Positions 1-8,101 of a DNA stretch of 45,322 nucleotides are shown here, piece after piece. Made by a program: the position numbers and the translations under genes. Position 1 is the stretch's first letter. Every line of letters starts with the position of its first letter. A model generated the notes under the pieces. The model worked only from the letters and a program-made list of their open reading frames with translations. It was not told the origin of the DNA and did not search any database. Origin of the DNA: Chloroflexota bacterium (GTDB taxonomy: Bacteria; Chloroflexota; UBA11872; VXNJ01); NCBI GenBank assembly GCA_030744875.1, contig JASLPR010000058.1, forward strand, positions 1-45,322. Direction: 5' to 3'.

Positions 1-86
1 CTACCGCCCAAGCTTTGGGTCGTGCGCTCGAAAAGCTCGCCGTAGCGTCCGGCGCGGTCCGCTTTGTTGAGTTGTGATCGAACCAT
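1..86 (-). CDS. N-terminus of a gene downstream of sufC (partial, unidentified)
   Basis: An ATG lies one base after the sufC TGA on the minus strand and opens a frame that stays open to the window edge. About 28 residues are visible, beginning MVRSQLNKADRAGRYGEL. The tight spacing suggests translational coupling with sufC, so a Suf-system partner (SufB, SufD or a later Fe-S factor) is the natural expectation. The visible residues do not match a SufB or SufD start that I recognise, so I do not name it. Confidence 0.5.
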   Translation of the reverse strand, partial: MVRSQLNKADRAGRYGELFERTTQSLGG

Positions 87-87
87 C

Positions 88-870
88 TCAGTTCCCGACC
101 TCTACCGGTTCGTCCTGTCGCAACCAGTCATACCCTTTATCCTCCAGCTCCAGCGCCAGCTCTTTTCCGCCCGATTTGACGATCCGTCCGCCGGAGAGGA
201 CGTGCACGAAATCGGGAACGATGTAATCCAGAAGTCGTTGATAGTGGGTCACGACGACGACGCTTTTGCGCTCATCGTGCAATCGGTTTACGCCGTCTGC
301 TACGATGCGCAGGGCATCGATGTCGAGTCCGGAATCGGTTTCGTCAAGAATCGCCAGCTTCGGCTCCAGGACCGCCATCTGCAGAATCTCGTGGCGCTTC
401 TTCTCACCGCCCGAAAAACCGTCGTTGACCGACCGTTTCAAGAAACTTTCGTCCATCTCGACGACCTTGAGCTTTTCGCGGATCAGGGCCAGAAAATCAA
501 AGGCGTCGATCTCCTCTTCTCCCCGATGTTTGCGGACCTCGTTAAGTCCGGTGCGGAGAAAGTAGGCCGAGTTCACGCCCGGGATCTCGATCGGATATTG
601 GAAGGCCAGGAACAACCCTTCCCGGGCCCTCTCTTCCGGTCCCATCTCCAGCAGATCCTTGCCCTCATACGTCACCGTGCCCGCAGTGACCTCGTACGCC
701 TCGTGACCGGCCAGCACCTGTGCAAGCGTGCTTTTGCCGGAGCCGTTGGGTCCCATAATCGCGTGCACCTCACCCCGGTTCACCACCAGGTCGATGCCGC
801 GCAGAATCTCTTTCCCCTCGCGGCGTACCGCGAGGCCCTTGACCTCGAGCAACGGTGCTGTCTTCGCCAT
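88..870 (-). CDS. sufC: Fe-S cluster assembly ATPase SufC
   Basis: SufC is the cytoplasmic ABC-type ATPase that powers the SufBCD scaffold in iron-sulfur cluster assembly. The 260-residue protein has Walker A GPNGSGKST (about 40-48), the signature SGGEKKR (153-159), Walker B LAILDETDSGLD (172-183) and the switch histidine in VVTHY (about 209). SGGEKKR followed by ETDSGLD is typical of SufC rather than of transport ATPases, and the length is normal. An AGAAGG ribosome site lies about 8 bases before the ATG. It appears to be the first gene of its unit, because the next upstream gene is a peptidase some 300 bases away. A one-base gap to the next frame suggests the operon continues outside the window. 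Confidence 0.96.
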   Translation of the reverse strand: MAKTAPLLEVKGLAVRREGKEILRGIDLVVNRGEVHAIMGPNGSGKSTLAQVLAGHEAYEVTAGTVTYEGKDLLEMGPEERAREGLFLAFQYPIEIPGVNSAYFLRTGLNEVRKHRGEEEIDAFDFLALIREKLKVVEMDESFLKRSVNDGFSGGEKKRHEILQMAVLEPKLAILDETDSGLDIDALRIVADGVNRLHDERKSVVVVTHYQRLLDYIVPDFVHVLSGGRIVKSGGKELALELEDKGYDWLRQDEPVEVGN

Positions 871-901
871 ACATCAGCCTTCTCTGTATCTCAGAATCCG
901 G

Positions 902-927
902 CAGCCAGCCCGGCCCTCGTTGCGGGC
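902..927. promoter_or_regulatory. GC-rich hairpin in the sufC leader
   Basis: AGCCCGGCCC and GGGCCGGCT can pair with a single bulged base around a short loop. The hairpin lies about 35-55 bases upstream of the sufC start, inside the probable leader. There is no T-run, so it is not a convincing terminator. Its role is unknown. Confidence 0.35.
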
Positions 928-998
928 CGGCTCGTTCGCCGGCCGCTACCCGGTTATTTTGCCGGAATCGGGGCGGCTGCGTGTGATTGCGCAGACCG

Positions 999-1050
999 AA
1001 TCTAGCACCAGTTGGAGACGCCCGCAAAATAAAGACAGTCAAAACTGACT
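999..1050 (-). promoter_or_regulatory. Probable sufC promoter with an overlapping palindrome
   Basis: On the minus strand TTGCGG, 17 bases, then TAGATT (preceded by TGC, an extended -10) form a plausible vegetative promoter about 120 bases before sufC. Just upstream is the perfect palindrome AGTCA-AAAC-TGACT (1037-1050), a possible repressor site. The 871-1171 gap holds this promoter and the hairpin; I see no gene in it. Confidence 0.4.
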
Positions 1051-1171
1051 TAACTAGTCGCACTTCCTGAAAATGGCGCCGGCGATCCGCCCCAAACGAC
1101 GTCCCGACCGGCCTATCCTAAGGCGTGTGGCAGCGGCTGGTTGTAATCAGGCTTGCATGTTCCGTGGCCGG

Positions 1172-2350
1172 CTAAGACGCTGCGCCAGTCGCCGCGAATT
1201 CGCGCACGATCGCCTCGTAGAGCGCCGCGCAGTTTGCCACCTGGTCCAGTTCGACGTACTCGTCGGGGGAGTGCGCCTGGTCGATGTCCCCGGGGCCGAG
1301 CACGACCGCCGGAATCCCGCCCAGGGCCAGCGAAGAGCCGTCGGTTCCGTAGGGGACCCCGGCGGGTTTGTCCGCCAGGCCCAGCCCGCGCCCGGCCGCG
1401 CTGGCGGCGCTGACGATCGCCGCGGTAGGGTCGGTGTCCAGCCCTTCCTCCAGCAGGAACGGCACCAGCGATTCGAGTTGCATCCCGGGAGTCTCGGCCT
1501 GTAGGCGGTCTAGGTCGTCGGTCACCGCCTGCCAGGTCGTTTGTGCCTGTTCGCTCGGCAGCACCCGGCGGTCGATCTGGACCCGGCACTCGTCGGGCAC
1601 CACGTTCACCTGCACCCCGCCGGCGATGGTGGAAACGGTCAGCGTGCCGTCGCCGCACAGGGCATGGCGCAGTTCGGGCGGCGTCACCGCGTGCCGGGCG
1701 ACCAGGCGGTCGATCACCGCCGCCATCTGATAGATGGCATTGACGCCGTTCTCGGGTTTGGACGTATGGGCAGCGCGCCCCCGGGTCACCACTTCCCAGC
1801 GGGCCACGCCCTTGTGGGCGATGACCGGCACCAGCCCGGTGGGCTCGCCGACGATGGCGCCATCGGCCCGCAGTCCACGCTCGACGGCGGCGTCAACCCC
1901 ACGCTTTAGATACTCCTCATCGACTGTGGCCAGCAGCACCACTTGGCAGCCAGGGTCCGGCGGGCGTTCGATTAGCCGCTCCAGCGCCAGCAGCATCGCC
2001 GCCATCGCGCCCTTGGTGTCGCAGGCGCCGCGCCCGTAAAGCCGGCCGTCTCTTTGAACTGGCTTGTTGGTCGAGACCGGGCCGTCGAACGGCACCGTGT
2101 CCAGGTGGACGTCGAACACGAGCCGGCGGGCGGCCCGGGAAGCGGGCATCTCCAGGACCGTGTTGAAACGGCCGGGCAAGACCTCGTATTGGCTCACTTC
2201 CAGCCCGAGGCGCCGGCCGTAGGCGGCCAGGAAATCCCCGTACTCGCGCTCGCCGCGCTCGCCGCCGGGCATGTCCGGGTTGACGCTGTCGATACTGACC
2301 AATTCGCTCAGCAAATCCGCCGCCCGCGCGGTCTGTCGGTTGGCTGCCAT
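1172..2350 (-). CDS. M20 family metallopeptidase (ArgE/DapE/ACY1 type)
   Basis: This is a dinuclear-zinc amidohydrolase of the M20 family, which includes acetylornithine deacetylase, succinyl-diaminopimelate desuccinylase and dipeptidases. Visible signatures are HLDTVP (first metal histidine, about residue 82), GRGACDTKGAMAA (bridging aspartate, about 111), the catalytic glutamate in TVDEEY (about 145) and GEPTG, with the dimerisation domain following and a late HSPDEYV metal motif. The family length is normal at 392 residues. I chose the second ATG of the open frame because GGAGG lies 4 bases before it, while the first ATG (2365) has no visible ribosome site. The exact substrate cannot be read from the sequence, and no arginine or lysine pathway genes are adjacent. 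Confidence 0.88.
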   Translation of the reverse strand: MAANRQTARAADLLSELVSIDSVNPDMPGGERGEREYGDFLAAYGRRLGLEVSQYEVLPGRFNTVLEMPASRAARRLVFDVHLDTVPFDGPVSTNKPVQRDGRLYGRGACDTKGAMAAMLLALERLIERPPDPGCQVVLLATVDEEYLKRGVDAAVERGLRADGAIVGEPTGLVPVIAHKGVARWEVVTRGRAAHTSKPENGVNAIYQMAAVIDRLVARHAVTPPELRHALCGDGTLTVSTIAGGVQVNVVPDECRVQIDRRVLPSEQAQTTWQAVTDDLDRLQAETPGMQLESLVPFLLEEGLDTDPTAAIVSAASAAGRGLGLADKPAGVPYGTDGSSLALGGIPAVVLGPGDIDQAHSPDEYVELDQVANCAALYEAIVREFAATGAAS

Positions 2351-2478
2351 GCCGCCTCCATTCACGTTGTCGGTCGCCAGATCATAGTTGCCCGCCCGGA
2401 TCGCCTGCCGCGCAATCGCCGCCCGGCGTCGATAAACTCAGCCCGATTTGTTGGCGCAGTTGTTGAGAAGAGGCCGGC

Positions 2479-3549
2479 GTGGACGAAAGAATCAACGTAC
2501 CGATCGATACCCTCCGTGAATTTGGCCGCCGGGCGTTCGTCAACGCTGGCATGGATGCCGAAGTTGCTGAGATCGTGACCGAGGTGCAGCTGGAGGCGGC
2601 CATTCGCGGCCAGCCCACCCACAACGTCGGCGACATCCCCCGCTACGCTGACCAGGTTCGTAGCGGCTACATCAACGGTTTCCCGACAATGACCATCGAG
2701 CGCGAGTCCGGGGTCCACGCGCTCTACGACGCCGACCGCGCCGCTGGCCAGTACGCCGGCTACGTCGCGATGAACACCTGCATCGAGAAGGCCGCCGAAG
2801 CTGGCATAGCCGCCGTGGGCGTGCGCAACAGCCTGCACTACGGTGCCTCCGGATACTACGCCAGCATGGCCGCTGACAGGGATCTGATCGGCATCTGCAC
2901 CACCAACGCCGGCTCCAGCATGGCTCCCTGGGGCGGCGCCAGCCACACCCTGGGCAACAATCCCCTGGGAGTCGGCGTGCCCACCGGCGACAGCCATCCG
3001 GTGATGCTCGACATTGCCATGAGCGTCGTCGCCGTCGGCAAGATCGCCCTCAGCATTGCCCAGGGCAAAGGACTCCCTGCCGGTTGGATGATTGACGCCG
3101 ACGGCCGTCCGACCACCGACCCGGAGGACTTCGGTACCGGCAGCGCCGCGCCGATGGCCGAGCACAAGGGCTACGGGCTGACCCTGGTGATGGAAATCCT
3201 TTCCGGTGTCCTGACCGGAGCCCTGTTCGGTGCCGACCACAACTGGCGCGGCAAATCCGAAGGCCCCAGCGCCATCCGCGATATCGGCCATTTCTTCCTG
3301 GCCATCGACCCGGCCATGTTCATGCCGATCGATGAGTTCAAGGCCCGTATGGAGACCCTGATCGAGCACCTCCGCGCATCCAAGCTAGCACCCGGGATAG
3401 AGCGGATTATTGTGCCCGGCGAGCCCGAGTACGAGGCCCGCGCCCGCAACCTGGAAAGCGGAACCATCCCGATGCTGCGCAACACCTACGAGCGGGTGCA
3501 GGCCCACATCGAAGAGCACGACCTGGGAGTCAAGCTACCGTCGGCCTAG
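2479..3549 (+). CDS. Malate/L-lactate dehydrogenase family (Ldh2) oxidoreductase
   Basis: A member of the Ldh2/MDH2 family of NAD(P)-dependent 2-hydroxyacid dehydrogenases, which act on malate, lactate, sulfolactate, ureidoglycolate and similar acids and share no fold with classical LDH. The segment GQPTHNVGDIPRY aligns with the family motif DSHGV-R-PRY that carries the catalytic histidine. NNPLGVGVPTG and HKGYGLTLVMEILSGVLTGA are the other conserved blocks. The 356 residues match the family length. The start is GTG with GAGAAGAGG a few bases upstream. It is divergent from the M20 gene with a gap of about 130 bases. Substrate unknown. Confidence 0.88.
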   Translation: MDERINVPIDTLREFGRRAFVNAGMDAEVAEIVTEVQLEAAIRGQPTHNVGDIPRYADQVRSGYINGFPTMTIERESGVHALYDADRAAGQYAGYVAMNTCIEKAAEAGIAAVGVRNSLHYGASGYYASMAADRDLIGICTTNAGSSMAPWGGASHTLGNNPLGVGVPTGDSHPVMLDIAMSVVAVGKIALSIAQGKGLPAGWMIDADGRPTTDPEDFGTGSAAPMAEHKGYGLTLVMEILSGVLTGALFGADHNWRGKSEGPSAIRDIGHFFLAIDPAMFMPIDEFKARMETLIEHLRASKLAPGIERIIVPGEPEYEARARNLESGTIPMLRNTYERVQAHIEEHDLGVKLPSA

Positions 3550-3624
3550 CTTTCGCCACCAAGGAACGGGGAACGCCGCGGTCTGGCCGCCGGAGCGATT
3601 GCGACTTCGCTGTCGTCCGCGGGT

Positions 3625-3897
3625 CTAGCCGCCGGCGGCCGCCGGGACGATCGAGACCTCGGCGTCGGCCGGGACCTCGGCGTCCAGGCCGCCGAGGAAA
3701 CGGATGTCCTCGCCGCCGACGTAGACGCCGACGAAGGCCGACGGCTCACCCTTTTCGTCGAGCACCCGGTTCTTGATCCCCGGGTGCTTCGCGTCGATCT
3801 CGTCGAGAATTGCGCGGATCGTCCCTCCGGTAACCCGGAGCTTGCGCTCGCCGTCGACCAGGTTTCGCAATTGCGATGGAATTCTTACGGTTGCCAA
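3625..3897 (-). CDS. MoaD/ThiS-family sulfur carrier protein
   Basis: A 90-residue beta-grasp protein ending in Gly-Gly (VPAAAGG), the hallmark of MoaD, ThiS and CysO carriers whose C-terminus is adenylated and turned into a thiocarboxylate sulfur donor. The pattern around GGTIRAILDEIDAKHPG and the late acidic stretch ending VSIVP also fit the family. The start is TTG with AAAAGGA upstream. It lies 25 bases after the threonine-synthase-like gene on the same strand and so probably shares its SAM-riboswitch transcript. No molybdopterin or thiazole genes are nearby, so a role as sulfur donor to its neighbour, as CysO serves CysM, is more likely than a MoaD or ThiS role. That role is inference. 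Confidence 0.9.
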   Translation of the reverse strand: MATVRIPSQLRNLVDGERKLRVTGGTIRAILDEIDAKHPGIKNRVLDEKGEPSAFVGVYVGGEDIRFLGGLDAEVPADAEVSIVPAAAGG

Positions 3898-3922
3898 TTT
3901 GGTGTCCTTTTACGGGAGCCGG

Positions 3923-5182
3923 TCACCGGGCCGCCTGGGCCAGGACCGCTTCTTGTTTATCCTCCAGCGCGTCCTCGAACGAGCCGATTGTCGGTTGGAT
4001 CGTCATGGTCACGGAGACGTGGCCGTCCACCGCCTCCTGAGTCTTGAGACCGTTGCCGGTGACGTACGCGACGGTGACTTCATCCTCGCCGATCGCGCCG
4101 TTCGCGGCCAGCTTTCTCAGGGTGGCGATGGTGACGCCGCCGGCGGCTTCGGTGAAGATGCCTTCCGTGGCGGCCAGTAGTTTGATGCCTTCCACCGTCT
4201 CGGCGTCGGTCACCGACTCGATCACGCCGCCGGTCCGCCGGGCCACTTCCAGCGAGTAGTTACCGTCGGCCGGATTGCCGATGGCCAGTGACTTCGCCAC
4301 CGTCTCCGGCTGGCGCACTGGTTCGAAGGCGTCCTCGCCGGCCGCGAAGGCGGCCGCCACCGGCCCGCAGCCCGCGGCCTGCGCCCCGGAGACCCGGACG
4401 CTCTGGCCGTCGATCAGGCCGACCGTCACCATCTCTTCGAAGCCCTGCGCGATCTTCGTGTAAAGCGCCCCCGAGGCGATCGGCACCACGACGTGATCGG
4501 GCGCTCGCCAGCCGAGCTGTTCGACGGTTTCAAAGGCCAGTGTTTTGGAACCCTCCGCGTAGTAGGGACGGACGTTGATGTTGCAGAACGCCCATTCTTC
4601 TTCATCGGCGATTTCCGAGCACAGCCGATTCAGTTGGTCGTAGGTGCCGTTAACGGCGATCAAATTCGCGCCGTAGACCGCCGCGTTGGTGATCTTGCCG
4701 GCCTCGACATCGGACGGCAGGAAGACGTAGGTCTCCATTTCGGCCTTCACTCCGGCGGCCGCCACGGCGCTGGCCAGGTTGCCGGTGGAGGCGCAGGCGA
4801 AGACGGTGTATCCGAGTTCGCGAGCCTTGGTGACCGCGATTGCCACCGGCCGGTCCTTGAACGAGTAGGTTGGGTTGACCGAGTCGTTCTTCACGTAGAG
4901 GTTCTTCAGGCCGATGGCGGCGCCCAGTCGCGGGGCGTACTGCAGCGGCGTGAAACCCACTCGCACATCGGAATCCCAGCCGGATTCCACCGGCAGCAGG
5001 TCGACATATCGCCACAGGCTTATCGGGCCGTTCTCGATTTTCTCGCGGCTGATGACCGACCTGATGTGGTCGTAGTCCAGCGCGACCTCTAGGGGGCCGA
5101 AGCAGAGTTCACATACGTGAATCCCGTTGGTCGCGTAGACCTCGCCGCATTCTTTACATTTGAGTCCCAAGACTTTGCTCAT
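3923..5182 (-). CDS. thrC: Threonine-synthase-like PLP enzyme under a SAM riboswitch
   Basis: A fold-type II PLP enzyme of the threonine synthase family (419 residues), which acts on O-phosphohomoserine. An N-terminal zinc ribbon (CKEC and CELC, Cys 9, 12, 24 and 27) precedes the catalytic domain, with the PLP lysine in SFKDR (about 109) and the glycine-rich ASTGNLASAVAAAG loop. The start MSKVLGLKCKEC matches the usual N-terminus of this group. The ORF-track extension to 5341 overlaps leader structures and looks non-coding, although the GGGAG before this ATG is closely spaced. It is followed by a MoaD-like carrier and preceded by a SAM-I riboswitch. Regulation by SAM and the carrier partner suggest it may synthesise homocysteine rather than, or as well as, threonine. 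Confidence 0.88.
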   Translation of the reverse strand: MSKVLGLKCKECGEVYATNGIHVCELCFGPLEVALDYDHIRSVISREKIENGPISLWRYVDLLPVESGWDSDVRVGFTPLQYAPRLGAAIGLKNLYVKNDSVNPTYSFKDRPVAIAVTKARELGYTVFACASTGNLASAVAAAGVKAEMETYVFLPSDVEAGKITNAAVYGANLIAVNGTYDQLNRLCSEIADEEEWAFCNINVRPYYAEGSKTLAFETVEQLGWRAPDHVVVPIASGALYTKIAQGFEEMVTVGLIDGQSVRVSGAQAAGCGPVAAAFAAGEDAFEPVRQPETVAKSLAIGNPADGNYSLEVARRTGGVIESVTDAETVEGIKLLAATEGIFTEAAGGVTIATLRKLAANGAIGEDEVTVAYVTGNGLKTQEAVDGHVSVTMTIQPTIGSFEDALEDKQEAVLAQAAR

Positions 5183-5345
5183 GCTCCCGACTCGTTTTCG
5201 CCAGATGATGCTCGTGGGGTAGGCCGGAGAGTGCCGGCCGAGAAACCGCGCCAGGTGCGCGGCGTCACATCCTCGCCGAGCCGCCGGTGGTGGCGGTGCC
5301 CACCACGAGCGGGCGTTGAGTCGTGGGTATGTCCGGGACATGCAA

Positions 5346-5367
5346 GGAACCCCGTACGAGGGGTTCC
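5346..5367 (-). terminator. Hairpin downstream of the SAM riboswitch (possible expression platform)
   Basis: GGAACCCC and GGGGTTCC form a perfect 8-bp stem with a 6-base loop, 31 bases downstream of the riboswitch P1 helix. The tract after it on the minus strand is only TTGCATGT, so intrinsic termination would be weak. It may instead act in translational or Rho-linked control. Confidence 0.45.
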
Positions 5368-5396
5368 ACTAAAGACAGCTAATGCCAATTGTGGTC

Positions 5397-5502
5397 CTCT
5401 TATCTTGCAGGCAGGTCACCCACCGGAGTTGGCACCTGGTCCCATCGGGACTGGTTGCCGGGCTTCACAGGGCCGTATCCCTCCACCACTCTGGATAAGA
5501 AA
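5397..5502 (-). ncRNA. SAM-I (S-box) riboswitch
   Basis: Read on the minus strand, the element runs from CTTATC to GATAAG, which pair as the P1 helix. Between them are the S-box hallmarks in order: AGAG then GGTGGAGGGA, GGCCCTGTGAAGCC, CGGCAACC, then GGTGCCAACTCC, and CTGCAAGATAAG at the end. These are the kink-turn, core and P3/P4 segments of the SAM-I class. SAM binding normally lowers expression of methionine or cysteine genes. Here it sits about 215 bases before the threonine-synthase-like gene, in a leader that begins near 5529. Confidence 0.95.
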
Positions 5503-5535
5503 ATCGGGTGTGACCACTTCTTCAGTTGTCCGAAA

Positions 5536-5564
5536 AGTATATCATTAGGCCGCTCGCCGTCGAA
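5536..5564 (-). promoter_or_regulatory. Promoter of the riboswitch / thrC-like / moaD-like unit
   Basis: On the minus strand TTCGAC, 17 bases, then TATACT preceded by TGA (extended -10). The transcript would start near 5529, about 27 bases before the riboswitch P1 helix, which is a typical arrangement. In the long 5183-5782 gap I see the riboswitch, the hairpin and this promoter. The part next to the MFS gene (5565-5782) holds nothing I can name. Confidence 0.6.
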
Positions 5565-5782
5565 GCGAATCGGTCTCGATCGGGTCCCGGTTGCCGCCGG
5601 GAATGACGGCCCATCGCTAGGAAGGGTCCGGGACCGCAGTTGCGCTTTTCATGGGTTGTGAGGGGTGTGGACGCGGGTCGGCATCGCCGGCGATCGCGCC
5701 GATTCGACATTCCCGGACGGCCGTTTGGCCGGTTTCGCGACCGCCACGCGGCCGGCGCAATTTCGCTCGCGGGCGGCCGCTG

Positions 5783-7048
5783 ATGAACCAGTCCTCGGCC
5801 CGCCGCATCTCCATATCGCTCTTTATCAGCCAGGGCATTTTTAGCGCCGCGATGATCGCCGTCTTTACCGTGATGGCCATCGTCGCCGCCGATCTCGGCG
5901 GCAGCGGGCGCTGGGCCGGCGTGCCGATTCTGGCGATGTTCATCGGCCGCTTCTTGGCCTCTTACCTTATGGGACGCCTGATGGACCTCTGGGGCCGGCG
6001 CCCGTCGCTGGCCGGGGCCTTCCTCCTGGGCTTCGTCGGCGCGGCACTGGCGGTGGCCTCCATCCTGAATCGCAACTTCCCCGGCTTCGTGGTTGCCGCG
6101 CTCATCTTCGGCATGGCACGCGGCGGGGCCGAGCAGATGCGGTTCATCGCTGCCGAAGTGCAAATGCCGAACCGGCGCGCCTGGGCGATCGGCATTATCG
6201 TCTTCGCCGGCACGATCGGGTCGGTCTTTGGGCCCTGGATCTACCAGGCGACCGCCACCGCTGCCGCCGCCACCGGCTACGACCAGAACGTTGGGCCTTG
6301 GGCGGCCGCCGTCGTACTGATGGGCCTGGCGATGACCGTCGTCTACGCGACCCTGCGGCCGGACCCGCGCGAACTCGGCCGACAGATCGCCGTCGCCACC
6401 GAGTCCGGCCTCGGACCAGCCATCGCCCGCCCGATGTCCGAAGTCTTTACCAAGGCCCGCGTCCGCCTCGCCGTCGTCTCGGTGGCGGTCGGACAGGTGG
6501 TCATGACGATCCTGATGGCCGTCACCCCGCTTCACATGACTCAGGAAGGCTACTTCCCGGGTGACATATCCATTGTGATGGGCGCGCACATGCTGGGAAT
6601 GTTCGGGCTAGCGCCGCTTACCGGACGGCTCGTTGATCGGCTCGGGCCCTACTGGGTAATCGCCGGCGGGGCCACGCTGTTGGTGGTCACCTGCGGGTTC
6701 GCCTTCTTCGCTGCCAGCGTTTCGGTGCTGGCGCTGGCGCTGTTTCTGTTGGGGCTGGGCTGGAACCTCACCTTTGTCGCTGGATCGGCGCTCTTGATGA
6801 GCATGGTCACCCAGGCCGAACGGGCCCGCAGCCAGGGCATCACCGAGATGGTGAACTCGCTCACCGGCGGCCTGGCGGCGTTGAGTTCGGGGTTCCTGCT
6901 GGTGTTCGGCGGGCTGCGCATGCTGGCCGTCGGCGGCCTGATGCTGACCGCGATTCTCGTGGTCGCCCAGGCCTGGGTGCTGGCGATGCAGGCCCATCGG
7001 CGCCCGGTGCCGGTCGCCAGCCCGGCGTCACCGGTCGACCGGGACTAG
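5783..7048 (+). CDS. MFS transporter
   Basis: A polytopic major facilitator superfamily permease of 421 residues with about 12 hydrophobic segments. The MFS loop motif is visible as GRLMDLWGRRP in the N-terminal half and GRLVDRLGPYW in the second half. I set the start at MNQSSARRISIS because the preceding 44 residues of the open frame are Arg/Pro-rich and do not look like protein. Its stop overlaps the stop of the convergent dehydrogenase gene in a shared CTAG. The substrate cannot be inferred. Confidence 0.85.
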   Translation: MNQSSARRISISLFISQGIFSAAMIAVFTVMAIVAADLGGSGRWAGVPILAMFIGRFLASYLMGRLMDLWGRRPSLAGAFLLGFVGAALAVASILNRNFPGFVVAALIFGMARGGAEQMRFIAAEVQMPNRRAWAIGIIVFAGTIGSVFGPWIYQATATAAAATGYDQNVGPWAAAVVLMGLAMTVVYATLRPDPRELGRQIAVATESGLGPAIARPMSEVFTKARVRLAVVSVAVGQVVMTILMAVTPLHMTQEGYFPGDISIVMGAHMLGMFGLAPLTGRLVDRLGPYWVIAGGATLLVVTCGFAFFAASVSVLALALFLLGLGWNLTFVAGSALLMSMVTQAERARSQGITEMVNSLTGGLAALSSGFLLVFGGLRMLAVGGLMLTAILVVAQAWVLAMQAHRRPVPVASPASPVDRD

Positions 7049-7935
7049 TCCCGCGGCCGGACCTCTACCCCGGCCAGCTTCTCCAGCGGCCGGATGATCG
7101 CGCTTACGTTGTTGGATCCCTCGCCCTGGGCCTGGGCCTCGCGATGCACGACCTCGGCCATCGTTGTCACCGCCAGCCGCACTCCCTGGGCCTTGCCCAT
7201 ATCAGTGATAAGCCCCAGGTCCTTGGTCAGCAGATCCAGGCTGAAACGCGGGTCGAAATCGCGCTTCAGGGTGCTGTCCGGGATCGTCCAGGTCATAACC
7301 GCGCTCTGGGCGACCGCGCCGTTCAGTACCTCGTAGACCAGTGCCGGGTCCACGCCGGACTTCGTCGCCAGGACGAACGCCTCGGCGACCGCCGCGTTGG
7401 TCACCCCGACGATCAACTGGTTGGCCATCTTCACCGCCGTGCCGGCGCCCACCGGCCCGCACAGAAAAATGCTGCCGCCGACGATGTCCAATACCGGCCG
7501 GGCCTTCGCGAAGTCCTCTTCCGAACCGCCCAGCATGATCGACAGGGAGCCGTCTTCAGCGCGGGCCGGTCCGCCGCTCATCGGAGCGTCCAGGTAGCCG
7601 ATCCCCTTTTCGGCCGCGGCCGCGCCGCAGCGCAGCGCGGTGTCGATACCGTTGGTGCTGAAATCGATCAGGATGCTACCCGGTGGAGCATTTGCTATCA
7701 GGCCCCCGTCTCCCAGGTAGATTTCCTCAACTGTTTCCGGCACCGGCAGGGCGGTCATGATGAAATCGGCCGCGACGACCTCGCCCACGGTGGCGGCCCG
7801 GGTTGCGCCCGCCGCCACGAGTTCTTCCACCCCGGCCTGGCTGCGGTTGTGCACTGTGAGTTCGTGCCCGGCCTTGAGCAGATTCCGCGCCATCGGCAAC
7901 CCCATCAGTCCTAGTCCGATGAACCCCAATCTCAT
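7045..7935 (-). CDS. 3-hydroxyisobutyrate dehydrogenase-family NAD(P) enzyme
   Basis: A beta-hydroxyacid dehydrogenase of the 3-hydroxyisobutyrate / tartronate semialdehyde / 6-phosphogluconate superfamily. The N-terminal Rossmann motif is GFIGLGLMGLPMARNL, the substrate-site block is DAPMSGGPARAEDGSL, and the catalytic lysine lies in GAGTAVKMANQLIVG (about residue 170). The 296 residues are typical. The start at MRLGFIGLG is supported by an AGAGAGGA ribosome site; the 37 residues upstream in the ORF track are excluded. Convergent with the MFS gene, the two stops overlapping by 3-4 bases. The physiological substrate is not determinable. Confidence 0.9.
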   Translation of the reverse strand: MRLGFIGLGLMGLPMARNLLKAGHELTVHNRSQAGVEELVAAGATRAATVGEVVAADFIMTALPVPETVEEIYLGDGGLIANAPPGSILIDFSTNGIDTALRCGAAAAEKGIGYLDAPMSGGPARAEDGSLSIMLGGSEEDFAKARPVLDIVGGSIFLCGPVGAGTAVKMANQLIVGVTNAAVAEAFVLATKSGVDPALVYEVLNGAVAQSAVMTWTIPDSTLKRDFDPRFSLDLLTKDLGLITDMGKAQGVRLAVTTMAEVVHREAQAQGEGSNNVSAIIRPLEKLAGVEVRPRD

Positions 7936-8033
7936 GCTGCCAATCCTCTCTGATTCGTGGGCCCATGGAATGTCTGTCGGGCAGTCGAAAGCGACATGGT
8001 CAGCGCACCCTCGAGCTTCCGCTACAGGCAAGT

Positions 8034-8042
8034 AACCTAGCA
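8034..8042 (-). promoter_or_regulatory. Extended -10 element upstream of the dehydrogenase gene
   Basis: TGCTAGGTT on the minus strand, about 100 bases before the start at 7935, matches the TGnTAnnnT extended -10 pattern that recurs in this window. No good -35 is visible. Confidence 0.35.
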
Positions 8043-8101
8043 CCAAACTAATGACAGTTTGTTCGTGCTACCAAAGCGGGTAGCATAACGTAGACCTCGT
8101 T

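Noticed and set aside
2362-3369. 335-residue minus-strand ORF opposite the Ldh2 gene
   Set aside because: Gly/Val/Asp/His-rich shadow of a well-supported gene on the plus strand.
3923-5341. Longer start for the threonine-synthase-like gene
   Set aside because: The 53 extra residues are Pro/Arg-rich, lie in the riboswitch leader and have no family counterpart.
5522-6589. 355-residue minus-strand ORF opposite the MFS gene
   Set aside because: Arg/Asp/Gly/His-rich composition and opposite a clear transporter; a shadow.
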